From Ianthella basta (lineage: Eukaryota; Porifera; Demospongiae; Verongiida; Ianthellidae): a DNA stretch of 64,000 bases. Position 1 is the first letter of the stretch; each line of letters begins with the position of its first letter. The notes under the pieces were generated by a model, which saw only the letters and a program-made list of their open reading frames with translations, searched no databases and was not told the origin of the DNA. The position numbers were made by a program, and so were the translations under genes. Positions 31,106 to 41,135 of the stretch are shown here, in pieces. The DNA lies in the NCBI GenBank assembly GCA_964019415.1, contig OZ025869.1, positions 4,280,765 to 4,344,764 of the forward strand, read 5' to 3'.

Positions 31106-31268
31106 TCGATTTGGGGCGGCAGCCCCATGAGAGTTTTAACTCGAAATACTTGTTTCAGAGAGAACGGAGTGATCAGCTGGCAAGGTAAGGAAGCTAAGCG
31201 TCCGTCCACATCTAAGCTACTGATTATTTTGTTTCTAGCACCGAACCGGTTTGCTACAGCTAATGGCT

Positions 31269-31560
31269 ATATTGGTATGCTTACCCTAGGCAGCTGGTCT
31301 TCCTCACAGAATCTGTCCAGTACGTACTGCGTTGATGGACCTGGATTGGATGGCAACAGTGTGGGATCGGTAAGGTCCCTTTGTCTCTCAAGCACCTGTA
31401 CAGATGCTGGCTGGTAAGCTGGAAATAGGCTCTGTAGCTTCTCCAAGTTGTCGTGTTGGAGGAACTGCTCCCACTCGATTTTGGAGTCCTCCTTCAACCA
31501 ACAGTACCACTTTGTCATGTCTGAACCAACAGTACCACTTTGTCATGTCTGCCTTTAAGG
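31269..31560 (-). pseudogene. unrecognised minus-strand exon with a 28-bp duplication
   Basis: Encodes EWEQFLQHDNLEKLQSLFPA … LERQRDLTDPTLLPSNPGPS … RFCEEDQLPR and ends at a CCTAGG|GTAAGC donor near 31286. At its 5' side the sequence AACCAACAGTACCACTTTGT plus CATGTCTG is tandemly duplicated (31499-31554), which shifts the frame. Family unknown. Confidence 0.4.
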
Positions 31561-31689
31561 TAGGGAGGTCAGGCTTGTCTGTTTGGGGGTGGCATTGTCT
31601 GGTGTTGTTTCCCGGACGCCCCTGAGTAAAGTAAAAAACAAGAATTTAATAGACAAGATCAGTCAATGAGTTTTGTTTGTTTCTTTTGT

Positions 31690-32010
31690 ATAGTTATACA
31701 GTATCAAGCTGCAATGCCCGCCTTGGGCAAGCCCTGTAGGAGGGTTCAGTGTATACTATAATGTAGTCTAGTGTGTACTGTAAGGTGGTCACTCGGTGAG
31801 TTCTTCCTGCAAGCTAAGGGTCCAGTATGTGTTCTGTGCAGGAGGGTACAGTGTGTCCTGTAGAGAGTTTGGTGTATACTGTAAACTGGTCCATTGCGGG
31901 TTCTTCCTGTAGTGGGGTCTAGAGTGTCCCATAGAGGGTCCAGTGCATTCTTCCTATGCATCCTGTACATTTCTTATAGATCCAAGATGGAAGTCAGTCG
32001 GTTTATCATG
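31690..32010 (-). repeat. dispersed repeat R1, copy b
   Basis: Reverse complement of the 7320-7500 repeat. It contains at least eight short units related to CACTxxACCCTCCTACAGGA, flanked by CCTTGGGCAAGCCC on one side and ATCCAAGATGG on the other. Longer than copy a because of extra internal units. Confidence 0.65.
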
Positions 32011-32129
32011 GGGCTTTAGCTGTGTGCTCTTTGGCAGCAACTTAATTGATTAATATGCGATGTTTGACTGAAGTGTTAAGACCAAGCTACATATGCATTA
32101 TGTACATTGATGTTAACTACACTGAAACC

Positions 32130-32780
32130 CTAAATGTATGCAGTTAGGTCTGGCTTCAGATTTAAAAATGTCCAAGGCAAGCTCACCTTCAGTGACACAA
32201 TTCCCTTCTCTGACCATGGCTCTGTGGTCCACCTTTTGTAGTGGAACTTAGTGCTGTCACCATCCTTTGTAAATCTGAAGTGAAGGGGCTCTGAGTGGCC
32301 ATGATGGTTATGTAGTACTGGGGACAGCCACTCCTTCACGTCATGAACAAACTGCATCGGAATTACTGTTGGGCTTGGGCTGTAACTGTTTGAAACAGCA
32401 CTGGCAAGCTCTGCAGTGTACATGTAGTCAAAGATAGCAGGGTCTAGCAGTTTTTCCAGCTCATTAGCATGTTGTTACCTGTCAGTGTTTCTGCTCCATT
32501 TTCCTCAGTTGGGCCAATACACATGAAAACATTTGGTCAATGTCTTCATGTGTATGACCCACTGGCAGGAAGCTGAGTTTGATCTGCAGCACGATAGCAG
32601 GTATGTAATCATAGTGTAATCTGTATACGTACAATTAGACTTGGTACATTGTACTCTGCATAGATATGAAGCAAACACACGTACCTTCTTGAATACTCCG
32701 ATGTCCACTAGGAGAGAACAAAATCCAAGCATGAATTGGTTTTTGTTCTCTCGGAAGCAGTTGTCGAGCCGAATGTACAA
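32130..32780 (-). pseudogene. DUF7869-type transposon-associated protein remnant
   Basis: Exon 32685-32780 gives YIRLDNCFRENKNQFMLGFC and VDIGVFKK|GTACGT. Intron 32584-32684; the next exon starts CTGCAG|ATC in phase: IKLSFLPVGHTHEDIDQMFS. LDNCxRENKN … FLPVGHTHEDIDQ is the hallmark of the DUF7869 (RNase H-like) family found in many invertebrate transposon-like genes. The frame then breaks (TGA near 32495, TAA near 32482) and resumes in another frame as ELEKLLDPAIFDY, FVHDVKEWLSPVLHNHHGHS and TTEPWSEKGIVSLK|GTGAGC. The asparagine/aspartate in LDNC and the HTHED cluster would be the acidic/metal site. The copy is dead. Confidence 0.7.
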
Positions 32781-32957
32781 AGTGGGGGTAGTATATCCAT
32801 GGTATGTAGTAGATGTAGCATCACAGTGATTGTTAAGTTTACATACAGGAAGTCATTAATTTTCCAGATGCTGCCTTTCTGCACTAATTTTATCTTGGAC
32901 TAACTCGGAAAAGCGGCTACTGGAGTACCGAACGTACTGGTAGTAGATACATCTAAA

Positions 32958-33149
32958 TTGCCATCCCTGGGATACATGGAACTTGTACCATGCCATGATG
33001 CTGCCACTTTACTCCCGATCATTCAGGCTCACACTAAGCCTGGTATGATCATACATAGTAATGAGTGGGCTGCATACAACCAAGTCCAGTCCCTACCCAC
33101 CGTTGCCTTACATCAGACTGTGAATCATGCATGGTTGGAGTTAGTCTAG
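32958..33149 (+). pseudogene. ISXO2-like transposase, inverted middle segment
   Basis: 63-codon open frame: LGYMELVPCHDAATLLPIIQ, HTKPGMIIHSNEWAAYNQV and VALHQTVNH. This is the block that normally follows IWVFG in the same family (second catalytic D is expected at HSxxWxAY; here it is HSNEWAAY with N in place of D). It lies in opposite orientation to the N-terminal half, so the element has been internally inverted or two fragments abut tail to tail. Confidence 0.75.
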
Positions 33150-33154
33150 CAAGC

Positions 33155-33600
33155 TAGCCCCTCTCCGCCTGGGGCCAAATACCCAGATTTTGTTGGTGGT
33201 TGTTCTTCCACAATGGTTCTATAAACATTGTATGGGCGAAGACAAAGAATACACCCAATGTTAGTATGCAGCCAAAAACACAGGTACCAAACTGACCTTA
33301 CGTCTGTATAGAGATTCATCGATCTGAACAATAATACCAGGTCCTCCCAGTAATATGGGTGCTTGTAGTAGCTTTGCTGTACATACGTCCCTGAAGTACT
33401 GGTAGACTTGTACTCCTGTTGTCCTTGTTACTTCTGCTTCCTCACTTGCATCAGAAACAGGGTACTCTCGCACCCATCAGTAGAGGAGTATCAGCCATTT
33501 CTGAAGAGTCATCTTCGACTTTGTGAAGAAACTCCCTTCCCATACGCTTATGCACTTGTGGCACTGAGGACAACGCCAGAATACAAAGAAAATTTCATTT
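33155..33600 (-). pseudogene. ISXO2-like (IS1595-type) transposase, N-terminal half
   Basis: Minus strand: WRCPQCHKCISVWEGSFF (zinc-ribbon-like), an in-frame TGA, then VQVYQYFRDVCTAKLLQAPI, LLGGPGIIVQIDESLYRRK (first catalytic D in QIDES) and, out of frame, TTTNKIWVFG. These are the conserved blocks of eukaryotic ISXO2-like DDE transposases. The C-terminal half is found on the opposite strand next door. Confidence 0.75.
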
Positions 33601-33876
33601 CAATTATTGCTGAATTCAGTGTGTACTTTACATGGGCATAGCAAGGAGTCTGGGGGGGGGGGGGGGCTTATAGGGTGCACTCCACCTATAGCTACTAAGG
33701 ATTAAAAAATGTACATTATCTATGTACATTTTTGTACAGATTGGTATTCCTGCGCCCAACATGGTTGATGTCCAGGGGCAGCAAGCAATATGTCCTGGTC
33801 TTCCGCACCTCTGTAACTTGTGCTGGTGTGAGTTTGTACCAGCAGCTATATAGAACATACAGATACATGCACTGTG

Positions 33877-33927
<51 letters not shown>

Positions 33928-34510
33928 CTATCATACACTCACATACACAATGCTTGTCACTGTCAAGGTCATGGGGTCAAAGGTGTGCACACACACTAGT
34001 CTTTGACTGGGTGATGGCTGCAGTGGAGGAGAAGAATGGATAGTTGAATTAAGGTCAATTCATTGAATGGATAAAGCAAGGAGCTGCAGACAGTTCCTGG
34101 TAGCCCAGGGAACTGTTTCAGGAGTGCTTGGCATTATGTATACAAAGATAAGGACTGCTGTAAGCAGAACCTGGCATGTATATGCATTTATATTATTCCT
34201 CCGAAAGCCAGAATCAAGTGACCATTACGTAATATTTGTCTGACAGCCATACCAACTGTGACAGAAGCAGACACTGTGCATGCACTGAACAGCTGCAATC
34301 TTGCATGTACAATCCATGACATGCATGCACAGCAGGTACATGCATGCACAGCGGTACATGTCACAAGTAACTTATGCCATTCCGCTGAATTCTGCTGATA
34401 TTCTGCGCAGCAGCCTTGAAGCTGCTGCGCCGCGCAACACGCTGTGAAGAGTCCGTCAATCGTCTCTGCAGAGTCCGAAGAATTTCTGTGTCCGAGTGCA
34501 GAAGACAACC
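33601..34510. other. intergenic; poly-G and (CA)n
   Basis: Poly-G at 33652-33666 and (CA)n at 33881-33926. Short GCATGCA repeats near 34320. No gene is supported. Confidence 0.5.
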
Positions 34511-35312
34511 ATGTGCCAGAAAGTTTTAAAGCGTGCGTATGCGGTGAGCTTACATATTACAATAATAACCATAATATAAAATACCTTTTCACAGGATGGG
34601 CATCTCCTTGATGCCACCGAGGAGATGGATGCCCAGGGAATGTCCCACCCTGTGGCAGTCCAGGAACCCTCACCTGTGGTGCCTGTAGAGGCAGTCCAGG
34701 AACCCTCCTCACCTGTGGTGCCAGCAGTGGCAGCTACAGGTCAGGGTCCCTCTCACCAGGTGGGACCCTCCCCAGTAGCGGCAGTGGCAGGTCAGGGTCC
34801 CTCTCACCAGGTGGGACCCTCCCCAGTAGCGGCAGTGGCAGGTCTGGAACTCTCTCACCAGGTGGGACCCTCCCCAATAGCTGCAGTGGCAGGTCAGGGT
34901 CCCTCTCACCAGGTGGGACCTCCCTGGTAGCAGCACTGACCTGGCCGGATACAGTTAAGGGGTGGGATTGCCCCAAGTGAGATTTAAATTAAGGCACTAA
35001 AAGTAAATATAATTTAAATGCATACAATGTCATGTGTTTCTTACTCTAATTATGCAGCTGCAGGGTCTACAACTTTCCAAAACGAGTCATTTGCTTCCAC
35101 TGCGGGAACCCACGGGGAACTGCGGTTGGAAGGATAAGGCATCCCCGCCGTGGTAGGGTGAGGAGGGGCCACAATCCCTATAGCCGTACGCAAGTATGTG
35201 CTACATGTGTATAATTAATCATGTAACGTAAGTACCCTTATGATTAATTGCACTTCTCATTTATTCCTTCAACAACACTACATTCAGTGGTGCAAATGTG
35301 TATTTTAGTTAA
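34511..35312 (+). pseudogene. RanBP2-type zinc-finger protein, copy B
   Basis: Exons 34511-34543 (MCQKVLKRAYA|GTGAGC), 34595-34976 (TTCACAG|GATGGG … CCCCAA|GTGAGA), 35058-35193 (TATGCAG|CTGCAG … ACGCAA|GTATGT) and a last exon ending TAA at 35312. The finger spans exons 2 and 3: WDCPNCRVYNFPKRVICFHC, i.e. W-x-C-x2-C-x3-N-x6-C-x2-C, then GNPRGTAVGR and an Arg-rich tail; the end is SGANVYFS. Exon 2 holds a Pro/Ser/Ala-rich repeat array. Two defects: a 1-nt deletion in the last repeat (about 34917) throws the frame before the finger, and the last exon has lost an obvious acceptor. Same intron positions and phases as copies A and C. Confidence 0.65.
34738..34930 (+). repeat. 51-bp coding tandem repeat in copy B
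   Basis: About four units encoding GQGPSHQVGPSPVAAVA. The last unit is truncated and carries the 1-nt deletion. The array is absent from copies A and C. Confidence 0.8.
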
Positions 35313-36701
35313 CTTTGCTGCATCTATTAACTTACATATGTAACAGTACAGTATTAAACGTTAATGCACCTTAAAAACAATCTCATTCACATGTTATTAA
35401 ACAGTATCATTATAATTATACAAATTTTCAGAAACTCATCAGGATTGTAACTGTGATTACTAATAATAATCATATTCCAAATGATGTATATATGTAAGGG
35501 AAATGGATTGCATGGGGAGAGGTAAATTAAGGTAGTAGCAGTGGCTCAAAGCTTCCTTTAGGGTACATTGCTTATGACTATGTAACTCTAAAACCATACA
35601 ACCAATCATCTCGATTACTACAAATGTTATAAACAAAGAAATTTCCTATAATATGGTGTGAATCATAAATTGATTGACACTTCTGTTATTGAAATAATCT
35701 AATTGAAAAACGAAAAATTTCCCAGGAAATGACTTCAAACAACTCCACGAAAAATCTAATTTCCTCTGAATGATTGACCACTACCAAAGCTGGACTATAG
35801 TACCTATGCATGTGTGCATAAACGAATGGCAGGACACCTACATATTTGCTTGCATAGTGGAGCTATTGACTTCTCATTTCAAAGTTCCAAATCTTGCAAT
35901 ATCTTACCCACAATAACGATGTTCTGAGTGTCCTGCCATAGTTTTCTGTGCATTGACATGTACATTGCAATGGAACCAACCACATGTGATGTGCTCGTGT
36001 CGTTGCCGACTAGATAGCCAAGCAACACCTTGGTTCCACACACTGCTGTAGCACTGAGAGTGCAGTAAGTTGAATACAGCGGAAAACTGTAAAGGCATAT
36101 ACAGCACTGCTTGCAAGAGACCACCAGAAGGCTTCTTTGGTGCTTAAAATGCTTTCACTGTGAAAAGAACCGCTGATTTCAATCTACGTAGACTCGGGCC
36201 AATAATTGATTAATTTTCACACCTTAACTTCAAAGCTCCAGATCCAAGATGGCAGCAATTTGGTCAGTTGGCAGATAGCCGTTGACTTCTGTAGGAGCAC
36301 AGCGGCAACGATTTGAATGTCTCTTGCAATTCTACCACGTTTCATGGCGTTCCGTCCAGAAATAAAGAAGTATAACCCGAACAACAAGTGTTGAAGTCTC
36401 TCTATCCTTGCAATTTCGTGAATATGTGTCTGTAGAGATCCTGTGGCCAGGATGTCAGCAGATGAACTGCTGGAGTTGCCTTTTGTGAAGGAGCATGCAG
36501 GCAAAGGTGCACTAGCACGTGTAGTGACATACATGTGACTGTGATATCAATTTTAGTCATGTGATGTTTTTAATCATGGTAGGGGGAGAGTTTCTGAGCG
36601 TAAGTGCAGTGACTGGATCAACTTCAATTAACTTCAACTCAAACTTCAAATCAACTTCAAGGATGTTTCGGTCCAAGGACCTTTCTCAACTGGTACAATA
36701 A
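35313..36701. other. intergenic
   Basis: No recognised gene. A minus-strand ORF at 36217-36534 (contains HLLFGLYFFISGRNAMKRGR) is unassigned. ATCAACTTCAA-type short repeats lie at 36618-36660. Confidence 0.4.
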
Positions 36702-37042
36702 TTGACACAATTTAAGAAAAACTTGACTAACGCATTCGTCGAGCCAGAGTACTCCAACCCCAATGAGGAGAGTTTATGGTTATCTACTACAGTGTGTAGG
36801 AACCCTCTCACAAGAGGAGCTCTCTCTTTTCCTGAAGTTCGCGACAGAAAGTTCTGTCTTCTGCGGCTGGCCCATTTACATTATCGTTCAATGGATTGAC
36901 AGGGATGGCACAAAGGCCCATTGCTCATTGCTGCACCTGTATGTTGGAACCTTCATCGGCATACGAATCCTTCTTTGAATTCAACAGGGAAATGAAAACT
37001 ATCCTAACAGAGCAATCAGCTTTTGTTATGAATGCTCTGTAA
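36702..37042 (+). pseudogene. HECT-like E3 ligase C-terminal fragment
   Basis: Frame 1 gives CVGTLSQEELSLFLKFATES; a frameshift near 36890-36905 leads to MAQRPIAHCCTCMLEPSSAY and a C-terminus AFVMNAL. The pattern (SxExLxLFLxFxTGSS … HTCxxxLELPSxY) is that of the C-lobe of HECT-like ligases often found in transposon-rich invertebrate genomes. The conserved catalytic cysteine position is occupied by HCCTC. Truncated at the 5' side. Confidence 0.5.
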
Positions 37043-37660
37043 CTCCTTGGGCAACAATGACAGCTGCAGGTGTTGTGACATGGTCCTTTAACATGACCAT
37101 CTTGCAACATTAACATTCATTCATTTTGCCAACTATATTCCACTTTCTTATAATTATATGGTTTAATTAGTGTAAACACTGCACGTGACATTATATAATT
37201 ATTAAAAGCACTTCCCACCTGTGCCACTGCCACCCACATTTATTCATTATGTATTCTTGTCACCATAAACTGTACAACTTTCAGATTTACTTGGTTCTTT
37301 GTGTTCTGTTGCAGATATGAGAGAGTACGATAGTACTCTCTATGTAGGGATGGTATAGGGTATTCATATCACGATATAAAATGTCGTGCTAGATGATATG
37401 AGATTAAGCCATAAAGTGGCAGGCCTAAAACACTCCATATAGCTGTAACTATTACAATAACATAGTAAAGATCACGGGCAGACACAACACAAACAAGCAG
37501 CACACAGCATGTAATATCAGGTAGTAGCCATACAGGCGCATGGTGATTGCTCGCACATATGCTGTGCAAAATGGATCTAATAGGGAAAAGCAGTAGCCAC
37601 ATACCAATGTAGCTACTACAACAGAGAAAGTCGACCACGAAGAAGCACAGGCTGTGTAAC

Positions 37661-38910
37661 TAGGTGTGCGCAATTTAATCAATTTCGACGATTAATCGAT
37701 GATCTGTCCGTGAATTGAGTATAATCGCAAGGGTAAATCCCAAATCGATTAACTGTGCAATAGCTTCTGTGACGCAATAATGTGTCATTCGTAGTGCGAA
37801 ATTGGCGTGAAACTCCTTTTCTGTGTTTTGGAATGGCCGAGTGCGACGGGAACCTAGTTCAAGCAGCGAATCTACTTCCTCTGAAGAATTCTACCAGCAA
37901 GGTGTGGAAGTTCTTCAGATTCAGGCATGAGAGTGGAGTCATCACAGACCACAGCCACGTAAGTCGATGACGGATCTTGTTTTCCATACTGCGCATCCAG
38001 CGAACGAACTAGCTTTTCCTTCTCCCCAGCGCATGTCTCTGCAGTTAGATAATCTTAGCCTTTAGCGTAAGTAAAAGTGAAGTATGTGACAATCTCTGCA
38101 ATTCGGCCACTCATTCACCACCTCACACAAAAGGCCCTGCAAGTGGGAGATGCTGACACATCAGTCATTTAAAGCCATGAAACGAGAAATGGCCAAGAAT
38201 CTGGATTCGAGATACCAGGAGCCAATTGTCAAGGAAATGCTTGACTTTGCCTGCTTTGCAGACCTCAGATTCAAAAGCATGCCATTTTTGGATGCAAATG
38301 AGAGAGATGCGCTTCACGAAGACTTTGTGGCTGAGGTAATAATGCATGTCTTTCCAGATGGGCAGGAGGATGAAAATTTGGACTTTGATGGAGACAGGAC
38401 TTGGACTGCTCTTAGGTGACATGTTCACCAAGCCATCGAAAAAGGCATGAATATCCATCCGAGAAAGGGCAGAGGAGATGCAAATGTACATTCAAGAGCC
38501 TTCTCCATCTATGGATAGTAATGTATTGCAATGGTGGAAAGAAATCTGCAGCCGCTTCCCTGCTATTGCTGAAGTGGCACGAAGGCGACTGTGTGTACCA
38601 GCTACCAGTACACTATCAGAAAGGTTGTTCTCAAAGGCTGGATGCATCATTAACCCTAAGTGAGCAGCTTTGGATGCAAATAATGCTTCTATGTTATGTT
38701 TTTTGGCTGAGAACTTGCCATAGACAGTATTAGACACGTGTATTTGTAGAGTTTTGTATCATGCTATCATATTGTTCATGAGACACTGTTTTACACATGT
38801 ATATATCTGTCAGTTGCAAGATTGCCAATTAATCGATTAATCGTGATACTTCATAGGCAATAATCGGCAATAATCGTGATACCACATTCTTTGATAATCG
38901 CACACCCCTA
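37661..38910 (+). mobile_element. ZBED-type hAT transposon, internally deleted
   Basis: Left end TAGGTGTGCGCAATTTAATC; right end reverse complemented TAGGGGTGTGCGATTATC. These are typical hAT terminal repeats. Flanking GTG-TAAC (37654-37660) and GTGCTAAC (38911-38918) look like an 8-bp target duplication with one base lost. The interior encodes pieces of a BED-finger hAT transposase. At 1.25 kb it lacks most of the catalytic region. Confidence 0.75.
37833..38663 (+). pseudogene. hAT transposase fragments (ZBED)
   Basis: N-terminal MAECDGNLVQAANLLPLKN and SKVWKFFRFRHESG (start of a BED finger, 37833-37970). Then ISAIRPLIHHLTQKALQVGD out of frame with FKAMKREMAKNLDSRYQEP (38100-38270), and the dimerization region VLQWWKEICSRFPAIAEVAR and VPATSTLSERLFSKAG (38520-38650). 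The middle, with the catalytic residues, is missing. One indel lies at about 38165. Confidence 0.75.
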
Positions 38911-39368
38911 GTGCTAACCTTGCTCCGGGAGGTAGGGTAGTTTAAAATAAGGTGCTCTTTTGACCGCATCACTGACAATGTCCTGTGTTTGCATGGCTTT
39001 CAAGAAAGATTTAGTGGCAGTTTGTTGCGTAGCTAATAAGGGAAGGGAACAAGGGAAAGTAACCATACTAAAAACGACAAAACAACACAGGAAATCGCTC
39101 AAGAGGACGAGGGACTGAACAGTACTAACCTTACTTCCGAAGGCAGCTTGGCTTAGAAGGTGGCGCCTTTTTGGCTTGCAATATCTATTTAGTTTAGGCT
39201 TGAGTATTCTGACCAAACGGCTATTTTCGGATCACGTGACATTCTTACTATACTAATATTCATGGCCCGTCACAATGGCTCCATTGACCGAACGTCGCAA
39301 TGTCGCTGCCTGATTGGCTTAACCAGCATCCGTAACGACTTGCTTTGTTATCCAGTTGACGCCAAACA

Positions 39369-39958
39369 ATGGCAGAGATTCCTGTAAGGAGAAGTGCGGT
39401 GTTTAATGCAAATAGTTCATACGGCTACATTCCTGCTTTGTTACAGGACGACGCAATTCTGGACGAAGCAATGGACGAGTATGAGCAGGAAGGGCAGGGA
39501 CCTGCACAGGTGCAGGGACTTGCACGGGGCCAGCCAGGACACAATAGAAGACAGGCTGGGTTTGCAGCAGGTACATACTAAACTTAAGTGGATTACCAAT
39601 TACATTATTTTGTATGTATAATGGTATGTTACATATACATATATGTTATGTTGTCTATACTATATTTTTACCCCACTCGTAATTGATTTAATGTTTTCTT
39701 TTTTGTGCAGGTGCAAGTTTTATAACTTCAGCATTCGAGTAAGCTGCAGGAGGTGCACGAAAGCAAGGGAAGGGGAGGAGGAGGTGGAGGGGGGCGCAGG
39801 GCACAGAAGCCCTATCAAGCTGCCCACAGTGGTAATGTACGCGTGATACATGGGCTATGCTACTCACATGCTGACATGTTGATGCTTTCTATCGATCCTC
39901 TACACAGATCTTCCATATGAATGTGCAGTCTGGGGCTCATGTATACTTTAATAATTAA
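39369..39958 (+). CDS. RanBP2-type zinc-finger protein, copy C
   Basis: Best-preserved copy. Join 39369-39509, 39548-39570, 39711-39831, 39908-39958. It starts MAEIPVRRSAVFNANSSYGY and runs through an acidic segment (DEAMDEYEQEGQGPAQ). The finger is WVCSRCKFYNFSIRVSCRRC, exactly W-x-C-x2-C-x3-N-x6-C-x2-C, split by an intron after the second-Cys codon start, as in copies A and B. The tail is KAREGEEEVEGG and the end is IFHMNVQSGAHVYFNN. Donors/acceptors: CACAG|GTGCAG, CAATAG|AAG, AGCAG|GTACAT, GTGCAG|GTGCAAG, AGTG|GTAATG, TACACAG|ATC. The first intron would be only 38 nt, so a small indel is an alternative. The RanBP2 finger suggests RNA binding (inference). About 112 residues. Confidence 0.6.
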
Positions 39959-40466
39959 AGAATCTTTATGCTAACTCACTATCTGCACTGTTTTAGTGTA
40001 AGAGGGATGACCTCCAGCACTGGAGATAAATTCACTTTTGTGATTGATTGATTGATTGATATTAAAGAATATATACTTATTATTACTATCATCATCAGTA
40101 CTGGTATATACTAATATTAGTATTATATATTATTACTACATTATTCATTGTTATTTATACCCAGTTGCCCTGGCAATGGATATGTTAATGCATGATGGAG
40201 TATATTGTGTGTATACGGGTGATTTGCTACTTAGCTAGCTGAAACCGGCTCTGGTTTCATGTTGCATGGTCGCTTTAGGATTGTGCAAGTATTGCTCAAC
40301 GACGACCCCGTCGACCTGACGAGGAGTCAACGTAGAGAGTCGTCATCAGGAGACGGTAGGGCATGGGCTGAGTAATCATGGCCCCTGGGAATGTGGTGCA
40401 GGGGCTGCGGGAGGCCGTGGTTACAAGCTGTGGACAAAGCCTGGCAACGCGGAAGAACTGGCTACA
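39959..40466. other. intergenic
   Basis: ATTGATTGATTGATTGAT at 40041-40058 and AT-rich runs. Then GC-richer sequence leading into the tandem repeat. No gene. Confidence 0.5.
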
Positions 40467-40815
40467 GAGGTGCGCAAACGCACATTACAATCTAGCCTGG
40501 GGGCTAGCCCCCAGACCCCCAAGGCAGGTTTAGGACTGGCTATATACAGAGGTGCACGAACGTTCATTACAATCTAGCCTGGGGGCCAGCCCCAGACCCC
40601 CAAGGCATGTTTAGGACTGGCTACAGAGGTGCGCGAATGCACATAACAATCTAACCTGGGGGCTGGCCCCTAGACCCCCAAGGCATGTTTAGGACTGGCT
40701 ATATACAGAGGTGCATGAACACACATCACAATCTAGCCTTGGGGGCTAGCCCCCAGACCCCCAAGGCATGTTTAGGACTGACTACAGAGGTGCGCTAACG
40801 CACATTACAATCTTG
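40467..40815. repeat. ~80-bp tandem repeat with palindromic core
   Basis: Just over four units starting at about 40467, 40549, 40625, 40708 and 40787. Each contains GAGGTGCGC-AACGCAC, CAATCTAGCCTGGGGGCTAG with CCCCCAGACC, and TTTAGGACTGGCTA. CTGGGGGCTAGCCCCCAG is a perfect palindrome able to form a hairpin. Not CRISPR: repeat and intervening sequence are both conserved. Confidence 0.85.
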
Positions 40816-41135
40816 TTTTGCTGGAAGAAGGGCCTACTGGTTCCCAAAGGGCTACTAGTGCTGACCTATGTACGAGCTGGCAATGAAGAGAATTTGCCAA
40901 GGGCATGAGGATTGGATGTGGCCACGTGTGCCTGTGGGAGCCACAGTCAGATGCTGGCCATGTTCAGTTAAATTGCAACGCTACAGCACATGCAGCATAC
41001 ACTCTGTACACTGTTACCAGTGGCTTAGCCATATGGGCCTCACAATATGTGGATTGGAAGGTGATGTTGAACTGCTGTATCTATGGCACTTGTTCGTGGT
41101 GTGTGTATAATTAATGTAATGGGCCATGACAATAG
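40816..41135. other. intergenic
   Basis: Short overlapping ORFs with no recognisable domain. No gene is supported. Confidence 0.4.

Noticed and set aside
40467..40815. Repeat-spacer array like CRISPR
   Set aside because: The whole ~80-bp unit is conserved, so there are no spacers; a satellite-like tandem repeat.
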